DNA of 64,000 bases from Hydnum rufescens UP504 (Eukaryota > Basidiomycota > Agaricomycetes > Cantharellales > Hydnaceae), in NCBI GenBank assembly GCA_014904985.1, contig MU128961.1, positions 117,412 to 181,411 of the forward strand, read 5' to 3'. Shown piece by piece: positions 11,413 through 20,699 of this stretch; positions within the stretch are counted from its first letter, which is position 1; each line of letters begins with the position of its first letter. The translations under genes and the position numbers were made by a program. The notes under the pieces are model-generated. The model worked only from the letters and a program-made list of their open reading frames with translations. It was not told where the DNA came from and did not search any database.

Positions 11413-12298
11413 CTACTCATCGTCCTTGTCATCATCGTCCTCATCGTCCATGTCATCGTCCTCGCCATCAACATCGTCGTTACCACCCTCGCTATCCGTT
11501 ATATTGATGGGCTCCTCGGTACGCTGACGCTTGATCCCGCGTCCAGACGACAGACCCCCACCGGAGGCTGGCTCGACCGTTCCAGACCTGATCCCCATCC
11601 ACTCCGGACTCGGGACCAGAGGGTGAGAAACCACCTGGCGAGGGACCAGGTGCCGGGCAATGGCCTGGAGAGAGTCTCGCATCTCCCCCACCGAGAATGC
11701 CATCTCCTCCGCGGCCCGGGCCTGCTTCTCCAATGCCTCGGCCGACCGTTTGTGCGCAAGCGCGCTTTGCTCCGCGGCTACCGCAAGTCGGAGCTGGACG
11801 TCCGCTGCAGGAGCACGAGCATGGCCCCGACCCGTCGATGGCTCGGCTCCAGACGCCCCTTCGTTGCCCAGCGTGCATCAAACCTTTGCCATGAAGCACG
11901 GCCGGCACGCCCGCGTTCCCGGCTTGTCCTGGGGGACACACGGGATCCAGTGCTGAATACAGCGAATGCACACGGTAGACCTGGAAGACATTATTACCAA
12001 GTAAGCGGAACTTCACCAAGACACGGACTCACGGCTGGTTTGCAGAGTCCTCCCAGACCCTCCTGGCAGTAGCCTCCACGGTAGCCTTCGCCTCTGCGGC
12101 AGCCTTGGCCTCTGCAGCGGCCTTGGCCTCCGCAGCTGCCTTACGACGTGCCACCTCAGCTGCCTTCTGCTTCGCCTCCTCCTTCCGCTCCTCCTCCGCG
12201 AGCCTGGCCTCCTCCTCCTGTGCCTCCCTCAACACCTGCGCAGCCTCTTCACGGCGGAGACGAGCTTCTTCGAATGGAGAACAATTATTGCCTGACAT
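11413..12298 (-). pseudogene. Antisense accessory gene: coiled coil, Zn2Cys6-like cluster, acidic tail
   Basis: Lies between pol and the 3' LTR on the opposite strand to the element. Exon 1 runs from ATG 12298 (MSGNNCSPFEE) to 12033. A 52-base GTGAGT…CCAG intron (12032-11981) follows, and exon 2 (11980-11413) joins in frame; about 277 residues in all. The N-terminal part is a long Glu/Ala/Lys/Arg coiled coil. The first codons of exon 2 give cysteines spaced C-x2-C-x6-C-x10-C-x2-C-x6-C, the spacing of fungal binuclear zinc clusters, although the basic residues sit in the second half (CRPCFMAKV then Cys). One TGA (11880-11878) replaces an expected CGA between the fifth and sixth cysteines. Then come a second helical segment, a basic GIKRQR stretch and a tail of mostly Asp and Glu. 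Apart from the one stop the frame is intact, unlike pol. A nuclear nucleic-acid- or chromatin-binding role is inferred from composition only. Confidence 0.72.
11981..12032 (-). other. Intron in the antisense gene
   Basis: GTGAGT donor and TTCCAG acceptor, 52 bases. Splicing keeps the frame (CC + G = Pro) and joins the coiled-coil exon to the cysteine-cluster exon; without splicing there is a stop. An intron here argues for a true antisense mRNA, because an intron on this strand would not be removed from the genomic RNA. Confidence 0.72.
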
Positions 12299-12368
12299 AT
12301 TACGTGGCACAAGAACTCCGGATGTTTCCGCAGATCGATCCTTCCCGCCCGCTCGGGATGATCGGGCT

Positions 12369-12382
12369 TAAGAGGGGGGTAA
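12369..12382 (+). other. Polypurine tract of the nested chromovirus
   Basis: TAAGAGGGGGGTAA immediately precedes the 3' LTR, the expected place and composition for plus-strand priming. Confidence 0.8.
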
Positions 12383-12996
12383 TGTCAGAGTTCGTCCGTT
12401 TCCCAGTTAATTCCGGATTTGTTTCCGGATCTGTTCCGGTTTGTTTCCGGTTTGTCCCCGCCTCTGTTTCATTTCCCCTTCATTTCCTCGTTTCCTTTAC
12501 TTCCGGTTCTCACACACTTACCCCTGGCCCTGTCCCTGTCCCCTCCACTTTCCCGTCCCCTGCCCACTCCCCCTCTTGTGCCTGCCCCCCTGTAACCACC
12601 TCTCATTAAGCGATCAATCCCCCGTAGTATAGGAACTATGTATAAGTAGTCCGGGGCGAAATCCAGAGATTCAGCTTTGGTCTCTCAGGATTTCCGCTTC
12701 CACTCCGGACTGCAGGTTAGCCTCACTGTACCTATTCCCTTAATGTTAATCTCAGGATTTCTGCTTCCACTCCGGACTGCAGTCTGAGTACTTTCCAGTT
12801 GACTCCATGAGCTTAAGGACCGCTGTGCTCATTTCCGCCTAGTCCCTTCCGGGCTGCTGGATTGCCTCTCCGTCTCAATCTCATTATCTCGTTCTTGCCC
12901 GGATTCTCCCGGACTTACCTGGACTCATGCCGGACTTAGTCGGAGTTATCTGTGTTTATATTTGTCTGGTGCTCTTGTCGCAGCGTGGCCCTGACA
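12383..12996 (+). repeat. 3' LTR of the nested chromovirus (614 bp)
   Basis: Starts TGTCAG and ends TGACA. It carries a TATAAG at 12641-12646 and the AGCTTTGGTCT start segment at 12673-12683. On the opposite strand it lies 85 bases upstream of the antisense gene's ATG, so antisense transcription probably begins inside this LTR. Confidence 0.95.
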
Positions 12997-13001
12997 GTCC
13001 C
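12997..13001. other. Target-site duplication GTCCC, right copy
   Basis: Second copy of the 5-base duplication. Removing one copy together with 5692-12996 restores an uninterrupted reading frame in the host element. Confidence 0.93.
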
Positions 13002-14214
13002 CCAGCGATCCTTTAGCTAGCTTCTGAACCACTTGAGCATATGCTTCCAAGCACTCCTGGTGAAGCTCCCCATGTGCACAGTCCAGATACTTATCGGGAT
13101 CGTGTAGGACGCCCAGAGTGTCGCCTTTTCGAATCCATTCCCAGGTAGGCAACGTATTGGCTACGGGTATTATAAGCTCGCCGGACTTGATCAAAGTGGA
13201 AGGGGCAGCTAGGAAACATCCATTATGAGTGGGGAGGGTGACTCTTTCCATAAACCACTCGTCTCGTCCTGTGGTCAGTCCCTGAACAGGGACTTTGGCA
13301 ACCCAACAGGGGCGGATCCGCACATCCTTGGTGGCTCGTACCAGCCACGGTGCCGAGGATTTTGGCAGGACACCTATGGGGTCTCTTGAGGCGGCGAGGT
13401 AGGCAGATCAATCCTTGATCCCCGGGGGGTGACGGGGACGCACTTCAAAGTCCTTTACCACTGGGGGAGTCGAGTGTGCTTGCACATCGAATGCCTCCTG
13501 TGGCTGGTTAATCAACAAGTGTGTCTCTTGGGCTGTCCTGAGCACGGAAACTTCGTAATTGACCTGAAAGTCCTCTCCTAGTAGGACTGGGACATTCATT
13601 TTCAGTATCACGTAGGCCTCCTCAATGAACTCCAGCAGTCGTCCGTCAGCCGTGGGCATGAAGATGGGGAGGTTGATGTAGCCTAGGATCTTTGCCTGGT
13701 TCGTGAGCTCAAACAGGCTGAGCTTCATTCCTTTTTGTAGCTTCGGTCACCATTCTAAGGCCTTGTAGCACTCTTCTGAGATCAACATAATATCTGCGCC
13801 TGAGTCCAGTCGTAACTGTACTTCTGGAGCCGAGGGCATCCCTAAGTGTCCTCCATAGATGCTAAGAGCTGTAATGCCCAGAGCAGATTTGCCAGGGGGT
13901 GTGGTTCTGGCTTTTGCACAGCGGATAACCTTCACTGGAAGGATAGCCAGCATTTCAGCCAGTTCTCTGAGCCCCTTTTTGGGCGTAGCTGGTCTTATGG
14001 CGATGGTTAGAAGTTGCTGCGTTGCCACGTGCACTTCCTTTGCTACTGGCTTGTCAGGCTGCTTTTTGCGGGGGTCCAAGGGGGTTCTCACCGGTGGGGG
14101 AAGTAGTATATTATTTGTCGCTATGTTTACATTATGCAACAAGTCACTTCGCGTCTCTACATATGTGGGCTTCCGATTAAATACAGGGGAGCTCGATGGC
14201 GGAGCAGGCTTCAT
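12997..14214 (-). pseudogene. pol: Gypsy pol, 5' part: aspartic protease and linker to RT
   Basis: Minus-strand frame running from 14214 to the edge of the nested insertion. It starts just after the Gag stop in a different frame, so a frameshift or reinitiation is implied for Pol synthesis. The retropepsin active site is LDSGADIML (about 13807-13781), and the protein then continues through two in-frame TGA stops (13749-13747 and about 13408) with no frame change. At the insertion the codons join directly to the 5691-2218 part once one copy of GTCCC is removed (…KGSLGD then QDMSDQG…). The protease would cleave Gag and Pol during particle maturation. Confidence 0.85.
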
Positions 14215-14225
14215 TAGCTCCTCAA

Positions 14226-17126
14226 TTAAAAATTTGGCGTAGCATCGATTATAGCAGCGTAAGCCGCTTTGTAGCCAGGGGATTCATAGCACCTATGCTC
14301 CTTCTTAAGAGTCTTCCTTTCCAGATGACTAGAATACGCCCCATGGTGTTTGCAGTCCCTCACCCAGTGCTTGTCACTTCCACAGGCAAAGCATTTCTGA
14401 CCAGGCTTGTGGTGGCTAACTACCGAGTTGTCGCGGGGGTATGGATAGGTTTTTTCCACACTGTCTGCTATTTTGCTGTTGGGTTGAGGGTGGGATCATG
14501 GAATGCCAGTTCGCCCCCCTTGCCGTCACCCTACGCTAAACGCGTTTGAGGTATTGTTCCCTTCCTTTTCCTCACTAGAGTACTGGAAGGCTCCCTCGGG
14601 ATCGTCTTCGAAAGCCGAAAAGGTTGAATCGTCTTCAGCCTCTCCTGTAGCGTCATCCTGGGCCACGAAGTTGGCCCTTCTCGAGTTTCCTGCTTCCATT
14701 CGCCGTTGATAATGCTGCGTGGACTTCCACTGCATCACTAGTGTGGGCTCGAATTGTTTGGCAAGCATGAGGACTGACTCGATTGGCGGCCTCTCACTCC
14801 ACCGCAGGATGATGTCCCATGGTGTGGGAGTGTTCCCCATCACTGAAGCTGTCTCCTCTGGGCTGTTCGCAGTAAACCGAAGGAAGATGCGTGATAACAG
14901 GATACGTCGCTGAATGTACTCAGCAGGCGACTCCTGAGGATGGTCGGTGCTTCGAAATACTTCGCTATTGTATTTGAGGCGTTCAGAGGTATACCAGGCT
15001 TCGCCGAGGTAGCGATGCAGCACCCATTCACATAAATTGTCCCATGATTGAAGGATGGTATGCTTGATGGGTGTCGAGTGCGCTCACCAGGCTGTCGCCA
15101 CAGCTCCTTTGAACCTTAGGGACGCAATTGTAGGCATCATACGCTCCAGTTCAGGGCCTAAATTTATGAGGTCGTTGCACTCGTAGAGCCAATCGATGGC
15201 CGTATCCTTGTCGCCATCCCATTCAGGCACCACAGTCCACTTGAGGCGGTGATCCCAGGTGATTCCTTGGGGCAGGACATTGGCTGTGCCTCCTGGGGGG
15301 CCTGGAGGTCCAGGGGGGCCAGGGGGGCTGGGTGGTCCTGGGGGGCCAGTAGGGCCAGGGGATCCTCCACTGGGAGGGAATCCTGGGCCTGGGCCACCTC
15401 ATCCTGGACTTCCGCTACCGCCGCCATCACCACCACCGCCGCCACCCCTTGATGGTCCCGGCTCACTGCCCTTAGAGCTGGTAGGGCATGAGGGGGGAGG
15501 CATCGGGCCTTTCCCTTTAGACCCCGTAGGGATCGGCTCAGACATTCTGGCGTAGAGGGGGCCCGAGAGTGCAGTGCTCCCGTTCGAGGCTTGAGAGATG
15601 AGAAGCCCCTTCATTGGCGGGAATGCGAAGGGTACGGGAGCGGTGGCCTGCTCTTGAGGGAAGAGGGTCGCTGGTGGCCTGGTTGGGAGAGAAGAGAGCA
15701 TCTCAGCATAGTACCCATGGGCCCTTGACACTCCCGGGGCTGGCAGGGCGGGTGTGTCAGTTGCTGCATTCCAGAGGGACCTTGCCTGCCCGGCTCCTCC
15801 TTCAGCAGATTCCACTTGGTTGATGAGGTAGTTGGCTAGTGGCGAACAGGTGCGGGGTGCCTCCCCAACACGATGCATATGGGCACCTCCACTTGGAGGG
15901 AGTCCCAAATAGTCCCCACCGACTCCCAAATTGGCTTTCAACGGGGTCCATAAGGCGTTACGCAGCCCTTCCCCCAGGGTGGACACTCATTGGGAAAAGG
16001 TCGCAAATCGATTACGAGGGTTGGGCGTGGGAGTGCTCGAACCTTGAAGAGGCACTTCCTGCCACTTTGAGGGGGACGACTCCAGATCAATGGAGGAGGC
16101 TCTATAGTTGGACGAGCGAGAGAACGCGGCTAACTCTGAAGGGGGGGTTGGCCAGGCTGGCACATCGAGTATGGATCCCAGCCCTGCGTTCGGACTGAGG
16201 GTTGTCCAGCAGCTGGTACTCGCCCGTTGTTCCTCTAGGGTGGTGGCTGATACAAAGAGCCCTAGGCCATATGGCTCGGCATCAATCCGAGGCAGGGGCT
16301 GCACCTCAAGAGCTTCCTCCATCTTGAAGTCATACTCTCCATACTTGGCAGCCTGATTTCCAGAAAATGGGTGTCTGGACGCTTGTACTATGGGGCGAAC
16401 CCCGTCGACGTCAGCTTCTAGAGCCTCCCATCCCACAGCTACAGCTCGCCTGGCAATTTTCTTAGTGGGCAGGCGTGGGTCATGCCAGGCCTTATGCAGC
16501 CATTCCCTTAATTCAGGGGTAGGAGGTAGCGAATCCTCTGAGGCCATAGGGGTCGATAGACTCTCCCCCTGGTGGAGCTTCCTCAGCTTGTACAGCCTTG
16601 CAAGGGTCAACTCTGCCCGTAGTTTCAACAGCTTGTCGGCCATCATAAGTTTTTTAAGCTCCTTAGATGTCCAGAGTTGCTCGGTCAATTTGGAATCCCG
16701 ATCTATTACAAAGGTATGGGGCTCTTCCCCTACTATTGCTATGACATCAGTAATGACATTCTGCAGCCTCTCTAGCGCGGTTTGGATCGTAATGAGGAGC
16801 TCCCAATCCACATACCACTCCTGCTGATCCTCCTCGAATAGGAAGTATGAGGTGTGATATTGGGCAGGCGCAAACTTCGTCCATATGGAGATGAATTGGA
16901 ACATTGTAATAGGTGCGCTCGAAAAGGGGTCGGTGTAGTCTCCTACCAGCTCATTGAGTCTCTTGACAATCTCGAGGTACCAGGCTAGTGACCGGAGCTG
17001 GGGAGGGATAGCTACACATTCGTGCGTGGCAGGGTGATAGAGCACATCTTTGTGATCCGAAGATGGGACATGGTGAGCAATTCTCATGTGGAGGTTGAGC
17101 TTCAGAGACTTCGACCGGCGACCCAT
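14226..17126 (-). pseudogene. gag: Gypsy Gag, unusually long, with Gly-Pro tract and CCHC zinc knuckle
   Basis: I chose the ATG at 17126 (MGRRSKSLKL), just after the LTR and primer site. One frame runs about 965 codons to a TAA at 14226-14228, interrupted by five TGA stops (near 15988, 15400, 15085, 14527 and 14487), several where CGA is plausible. The N-terminal half (17126-15990) is a helical, Trp-containing region I do not recognise. A Ser/Gly/Pro segment with a collagen-like GPPGPP run (about 15370-15290) leads to the capsid-like region (ITWDHRLKWTVVPEWDGDKD, then AWYTSERLKY and SPAEYIQRR). A zinc knuckle, CFACGSDKHWVRDC (C-x2-C-x4-H-x4-C), lies near 14390. Typical gypsy Gag is 300-500 residues, so the N-terminal extension is notable. 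It would form the virus-like particle and bind RNA. Confidence 0.82.
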
Positions 17127-17208
17127 GGTCGACAGGGACTCGTGTGTGTAGAGAGGGGAGGGAAGAGTGGAGGGAGTGCGTGGTGTTGGGATTGGTTCAA
17201 CCGCCTTG

Positions 17209-17226
17209 TCGGCTAGAGGGAACCAA
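17209..17226 (-). other. Putative primer-binding site of the host gypsy element
   Basis: Immediately after the LTR end (…TATTACA), the minus strand reads TTGGTTCCCTCTAGCC. The TGG one base in is what a tRNA-CCA end would pair with. No complementary stretch was seen in the LTR, so tRNA priming is more likely here than the self-priming of the inner element. The tRNA was not identified. Confidence 0.5.
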
Positions 17227-17792
17227 TGTAATAGCGCGTTGTTCGACTGCAAACGTACGCGATAGTCGTCGTTAGACAAGGCAGAGTCGATGGGGAGAAG
17301 AAAGGGATTGAGAAGAGTAGAATTCCTGCCGCTCTCAGCACTAGCCTCGAGCAGGGGAACCAGGCACGGAGCTAGGCACTTGCTTCGCTCTGAGTCTGGG
17401 AGAAAAGAGTGCGGGGGAAGAGGGAGGATGATGAAGGCAAGTAAGTAGTCGTTAGCCAAGTGGCGTAACGACTATCTAAGGAGAGGGATAGAAGTCAGTG
17501 AGTAGGCTAAAGGGCTGTACTCACAGTCAGAGTCGCATCGATACGAGACTCGCCGAGTAGGCCAGCTGTCCGAGCGGCTGCTAGAACAGAAAGAGGGGGT
17601 GCGTCAGTAGCGGGTCACGTCAATAGTGATGTGACGGGAAGGTTTCGCAGGTCTCGCGTGAGCGTAGAGGTCCGGGCAAGAAGTTACTCTCCATTCAGTA
17701 ACATCTGTGACTACAATCATCACGGACCACGCTATTACATAAGTGTCCTAAAATAGAAAGAAGGACTTCGTATACTAAAGAGCTATATTACA
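17227..17792 (-). repeat. 5' LTR of the host gypsy element (566 bp)
   Basis: The segment starts TGTAATA and ends TATTACA on either strand, giving perfect 7-base terminal inverted repeats with TG…CA ends. It lies directly upstream of a primer site and Gag in the minus direction. It also contains a minus-strand GTGAGT…CTTAG stretch (17524-17476) that could be a short leader intron. The partner LTR is outside the window, so neither its divergence nor the target duplication can be checked; the flanking bases to match are AGTAC at 17793-17797. Confidence 0.75.
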
Positions 17793-17811
17793 AGTACTGA
17801 GTACGAACTGT

Positions 17812-18115
17812 GTGACCATGGTACAAAACAGTACCACATACCCACTTTGGTGGGTGTGTGGTACTACAAGGCTTTTTTTTTTTATTTCTATATCTACAAT
17901 GATGCAAAAGGAGCAGTGCAAGCTGCTCCTTTTGTGTCACTTAGTTTTTTTACTAACTAGGATCCAAATTGAAGCATGGCAAACACAACCCATGACCCAC
18001 ACCCCTAGTACCACACACCCACTGAAGCAGGTGTGTGGTGCTATTAAATTTTCTTTTTTTTAATTTCTATAGACAGTACCACACCTGCCCCCAAGTGGGT
18101 GTGGTGCTATTAGAT
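17812..18115. repeat. Hairpin repeats related to the 53.6-56.4 kb palindrome
   Basis: Holds three copies of an inverted repeat based on CCACACACCC…GGGTGTGTGG (near 17831-17862, 18010-18040 and 18077-18110) and one GCAAAAGGAGCAG…CTGCTCCTTTTGTG hairpin (near 17903-17936), with poly-T runs between. The same two hairpins alternate in the large palindrome near 55 kb, so this is a diverged fragment of that family. It starts 20 bases beyond the gypsy LTR. Confidence 0.7.
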
Positions 18116-18870
18116 AGTTGTTTTTTAAATAAATAAATAAACAAGTAAATAAGAACAACACATGGGACTACCAAATGAAACTGGGGGTACATATGTATAA
18201 TATAGTGATAATAAATAAATAAATAAATAATTATAGATGGAGCATATTATCCCCAATAAGCCCATATGGCCACTGTCCTGCAAGTCTGAGAATCTCTAAG
18301 TCCCAGTCTAAGGTGAGGGGCCCCACCTTGTCTCATGCCAGTGAAATCATCCAGTGGGCCCCAGGGGCCCCCACCTAAAAACCCACTCTTAGACTAAATA
18401 AAAGCAAGGCAAAAGGGCCTAACTAGATATACAATTAGTGGCTGACTGGTTTGTATCTGAACTAAGGAGTGGGGAGGAACTGGAAGATGGAGGAGGTTCT
18501 GGATCCAATGGATTAGCCCAGTCTGCAGGACTAAGGCCATTTCATATAGCCTGACAAGGTAGTAGCTCTTGAAGGGAAAGAGTCTCTATGCCCACAAGGG
18601 CAAAGTAGGTGGGCTTAGTCATCAAGACTGGGGTTGCACAATGTGTAGTGCATAATATGTAAGTCCACAACTCCATGAGATGGACAGATGGTAGTGGTAG
18701 AAAAGATACATTTCCTGGGCATTGCCACAGCTCTTTCCATACAAGTTGTGTGACTAAGGAAAGGCTATGTAAGAAAGGAGCAACTCCCAGGACAGCACCA
18801 AACTCCTCTGTGAGGAAAAGCTTTCCACTGGTTTGGATTTAGAAAGCTATACTAAACCCTTTTAAAAGAA
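18116..18870. other. No gene seen; AAAT microsatellites
   Basis: Short AAAT repeats occur at 18125-18150 and 18206-18232. The rest is unremarkable sequence with many stops in all frames; I see no recognisable feature. Confidence 0.5.
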
Positions 18871-19444
18871 GGAAGTCACCTCATGGCTTAAGGGATCTAT
18901 AACACCACTAACAGACACCATGAGACACCAATAGGTACCAATTTCATACACCATAATGAGACAACCTTGATAGGCCTCTTCAAAGTCAATAATTAAGATC
19001 TAGACATCACTAGACACAACTGATTTAGACATGCCTAAATTAACCCTTGATATGCCTCTTCAAAGTCAATAAGTAAATTCTTCACATCACTAGACATCAC
19101 TGATTTAGGGTCCATTCAGCTGCAGAGATTCACCTGAATTTGTCCCAAAAATCACACCCCAAATCTCACTGAGAATCTTTCCCCTTCACTCTCAGGTAAC
19201 ACCGAATATTTGTTCATAGTGAATCTTGTCTACAGTACTAGCCCTAGTATCATATTGATCTATTGTGTATATGACACCTGTTTCTCATCTTCTGGCTACA
19301 ACTGCTGCCAAAGCAATCTGACATCACACAATGCATCATGTGTAAGTTCTGGCTATTGCTGCAACACTCCAAGCTATTGCAGGCACACTAACACTATACC
19401 ATAAACAGTACTTTAACAAGATCCCTTACCATACTTCCATTCTC

Positions 19445-20659
19445 ATGGGGCAAGCCTGGGTAGAGGAACTCCTGGCTGGCCACCCAGACCACATTAAGGA
19501 CCAGCTTGGAGTCCAAAAGAGTGTCTTTAGAAAGCTACTCAAAAAACTTGACCAGCAGACATCTGTCAGTAGTTCAAAGCACATAACAGCTGAGGAAAAA
19601 CTGGCAATATTCCTATACACCTGTAAGACAGGACTTACAATATGCAATATCATGGAGTGATTCCAACAAAGCAATGACACAATATCTAAGTTTGTGATAC
19701 CTATTATTTTGCTAGGTGCTCACTGATATCTAGTGTTATAGGTGCTTCTATGAGATCCTACATGCACTGTCAGGTGCTGATGGGGATTTCTATCAAGCTC
19801 ATGTCTGACTTCCCACTCCAGTGAGTCCTGTCCCTCTGACACTTCAATCCAACCTGAAGTTCTTCCCATTCTTATGTGGTACACTTGGTGCAGTGGATGG
19901 CACACATATCCCTGCATGTGCCTCAGCAGAGGATCAAGCTAGGTATCAGAATAGGAAGGGGGGAGTCTTGCAGAATGTCCTTGCAGTCTGTTCATTCGAT
20001 TTGAAGTTTATATATGTGATGTCAGGATGGGAGGGGTCTACTGCTGACTCACAGCTATGGCATTCTGCAAGGCTGATGGACCTGTCCATTCCAGTCAATC
20101 ATTATTATCTTGGAGATGCTGGTTTCCCATTGTGCAATGCACTGTTGGTGCCATACAGGGGAGTCCGCTACCATCTCAAAGAATGGGAAAAGGCAAAGTC
20201 AAGGCAGGCTCTCCCCTTCTACACTCTAAGCTAGCAATAACAATTGTTTTAAATTGAATTAGGCCAAGTAACCCACAATAATTGTACAACCTTCAACATG
20301 CCTCAGTTCACAACTGCATTGAGCATATCTTTGGCATAATGAAGCAGCGCTTTCGAATCCTTCTCACAGCACCCGGGTACTGTGGAAGAACACAGGCCAA
20401 GATTGTCACTGCTTTGTGTGCCATGCACAACTTCATTCACATCTACAACCCCTATGAAATATGTGACTTCAATGACATCCCTAGTGACTACGATGACTTG
20501 GCACCATACTGACTAGCCAATGGCTCAGCTGGTGGCCTTATTGAACCTGCCACCATAACTCATGCAGAGAAAGTCAGAGCAGAAACATTCAGGGACAACA
20601 TTGCACAAGTGATGTGGGTAGATTATCAAGAGTATCTAGCACAGCATAATGCATTATAG
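19445..20659 (+). pseudogene. PIF/Harbinger transposase (DDE superfamily 4), decayed
   Basis: Begins at ATG 19445 (MGQAWVEELL) with a helix-turn-helix-like N-terminus (HITAEEKLAIFLYTCKTG). The catalytic residues are the Asp of GAVDGTHI (19896), the Asp of YYLGDAGF (about 20115) and the Glu of CIEHIFGIMKQRF (20321); the conserved GSTADSQLW segment is also present. In-frame stops include TGA near 19658, 19805 and 20512 and TAA near 20280. Two short introns (about 19694-19733 and about 20231-20260) would account for the other breaks. The C-terminus (AQVMWVDYQEYLAQ) ends at TAG 20657-20659. It would cut and paste the element together with the Myb partner. Confidence 0.9.
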
Positions 20660-20699
20660 GAGAACATTTTCAAATCATGTGGAAGGTATTCTTGCTACT

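Larger units (their letters stand above)
5692..12996 (+). mobile_element. Nested Ty3/gypsy chromovirus with an antisense accessory gene (7.3 kb)
   Basis: A complete element: 5' LTR 5692-6304, self-priming site, Gag, Pol (protease, RT, RNase H, integrase, chromodomain), an antisense gene, polypurine tract, 3' LTR 12383-12996, and GTCCC duplications. The LTRs differ at about 20 positions and one indel in 613 bases. All differences but the first base are transitions, nearly all at CpG-derived sites. The coding region has several stops and about six frame changes. Chromoviruses with a C-terminal chromodomain and Tf1-type priming are well known in fungi; the antisense gene is the unusual part. Confidence 0.95.
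1..17792 (-). mobile_element. Ty3/gypsy LTR retrotransposon (host element), incomplete at its 3' end
   Basis: On the minus strand the order is LTR (17792-17227), primer site, Gag (17126-14226), protease (from 14214), RT, RNase H, integrase, chromodomain (ending 2218) and an extra reading region (2035-328). This is the Ty3/gypsy (Metaviridae) order, with the chromodomain placing it among chromoviruses. Bases 5692-12996 plus one copy of GTCCC are a later insertion. No second LTR is found at the window start, so the 3' LTR lies beyond base 1. Without the insertion the visible part is about 10.5 kb, long for a chromovirus because of the long Gag and the extra 3' region. Many TGA codons and several frameshifts show it is dead. 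Confidence 0.88.

Noticed and set aside
11492..12019. Minus-strand frame of 175 codons, Gly/Arg-rich, in the antisense region
   Set aside because: It is a different frame from the spliced gene; its composition is what a shifted GC-rich coding sequence gives, and the spliced frame has the cysteine cluster and splice sites.
15249..15555. Plus-strand collagen-like GPG frame
   Set aside because: It is the complement of the Gly-Pro tract of the minus-strand Gag, whose frame continues on both sides with a capsid-like region.
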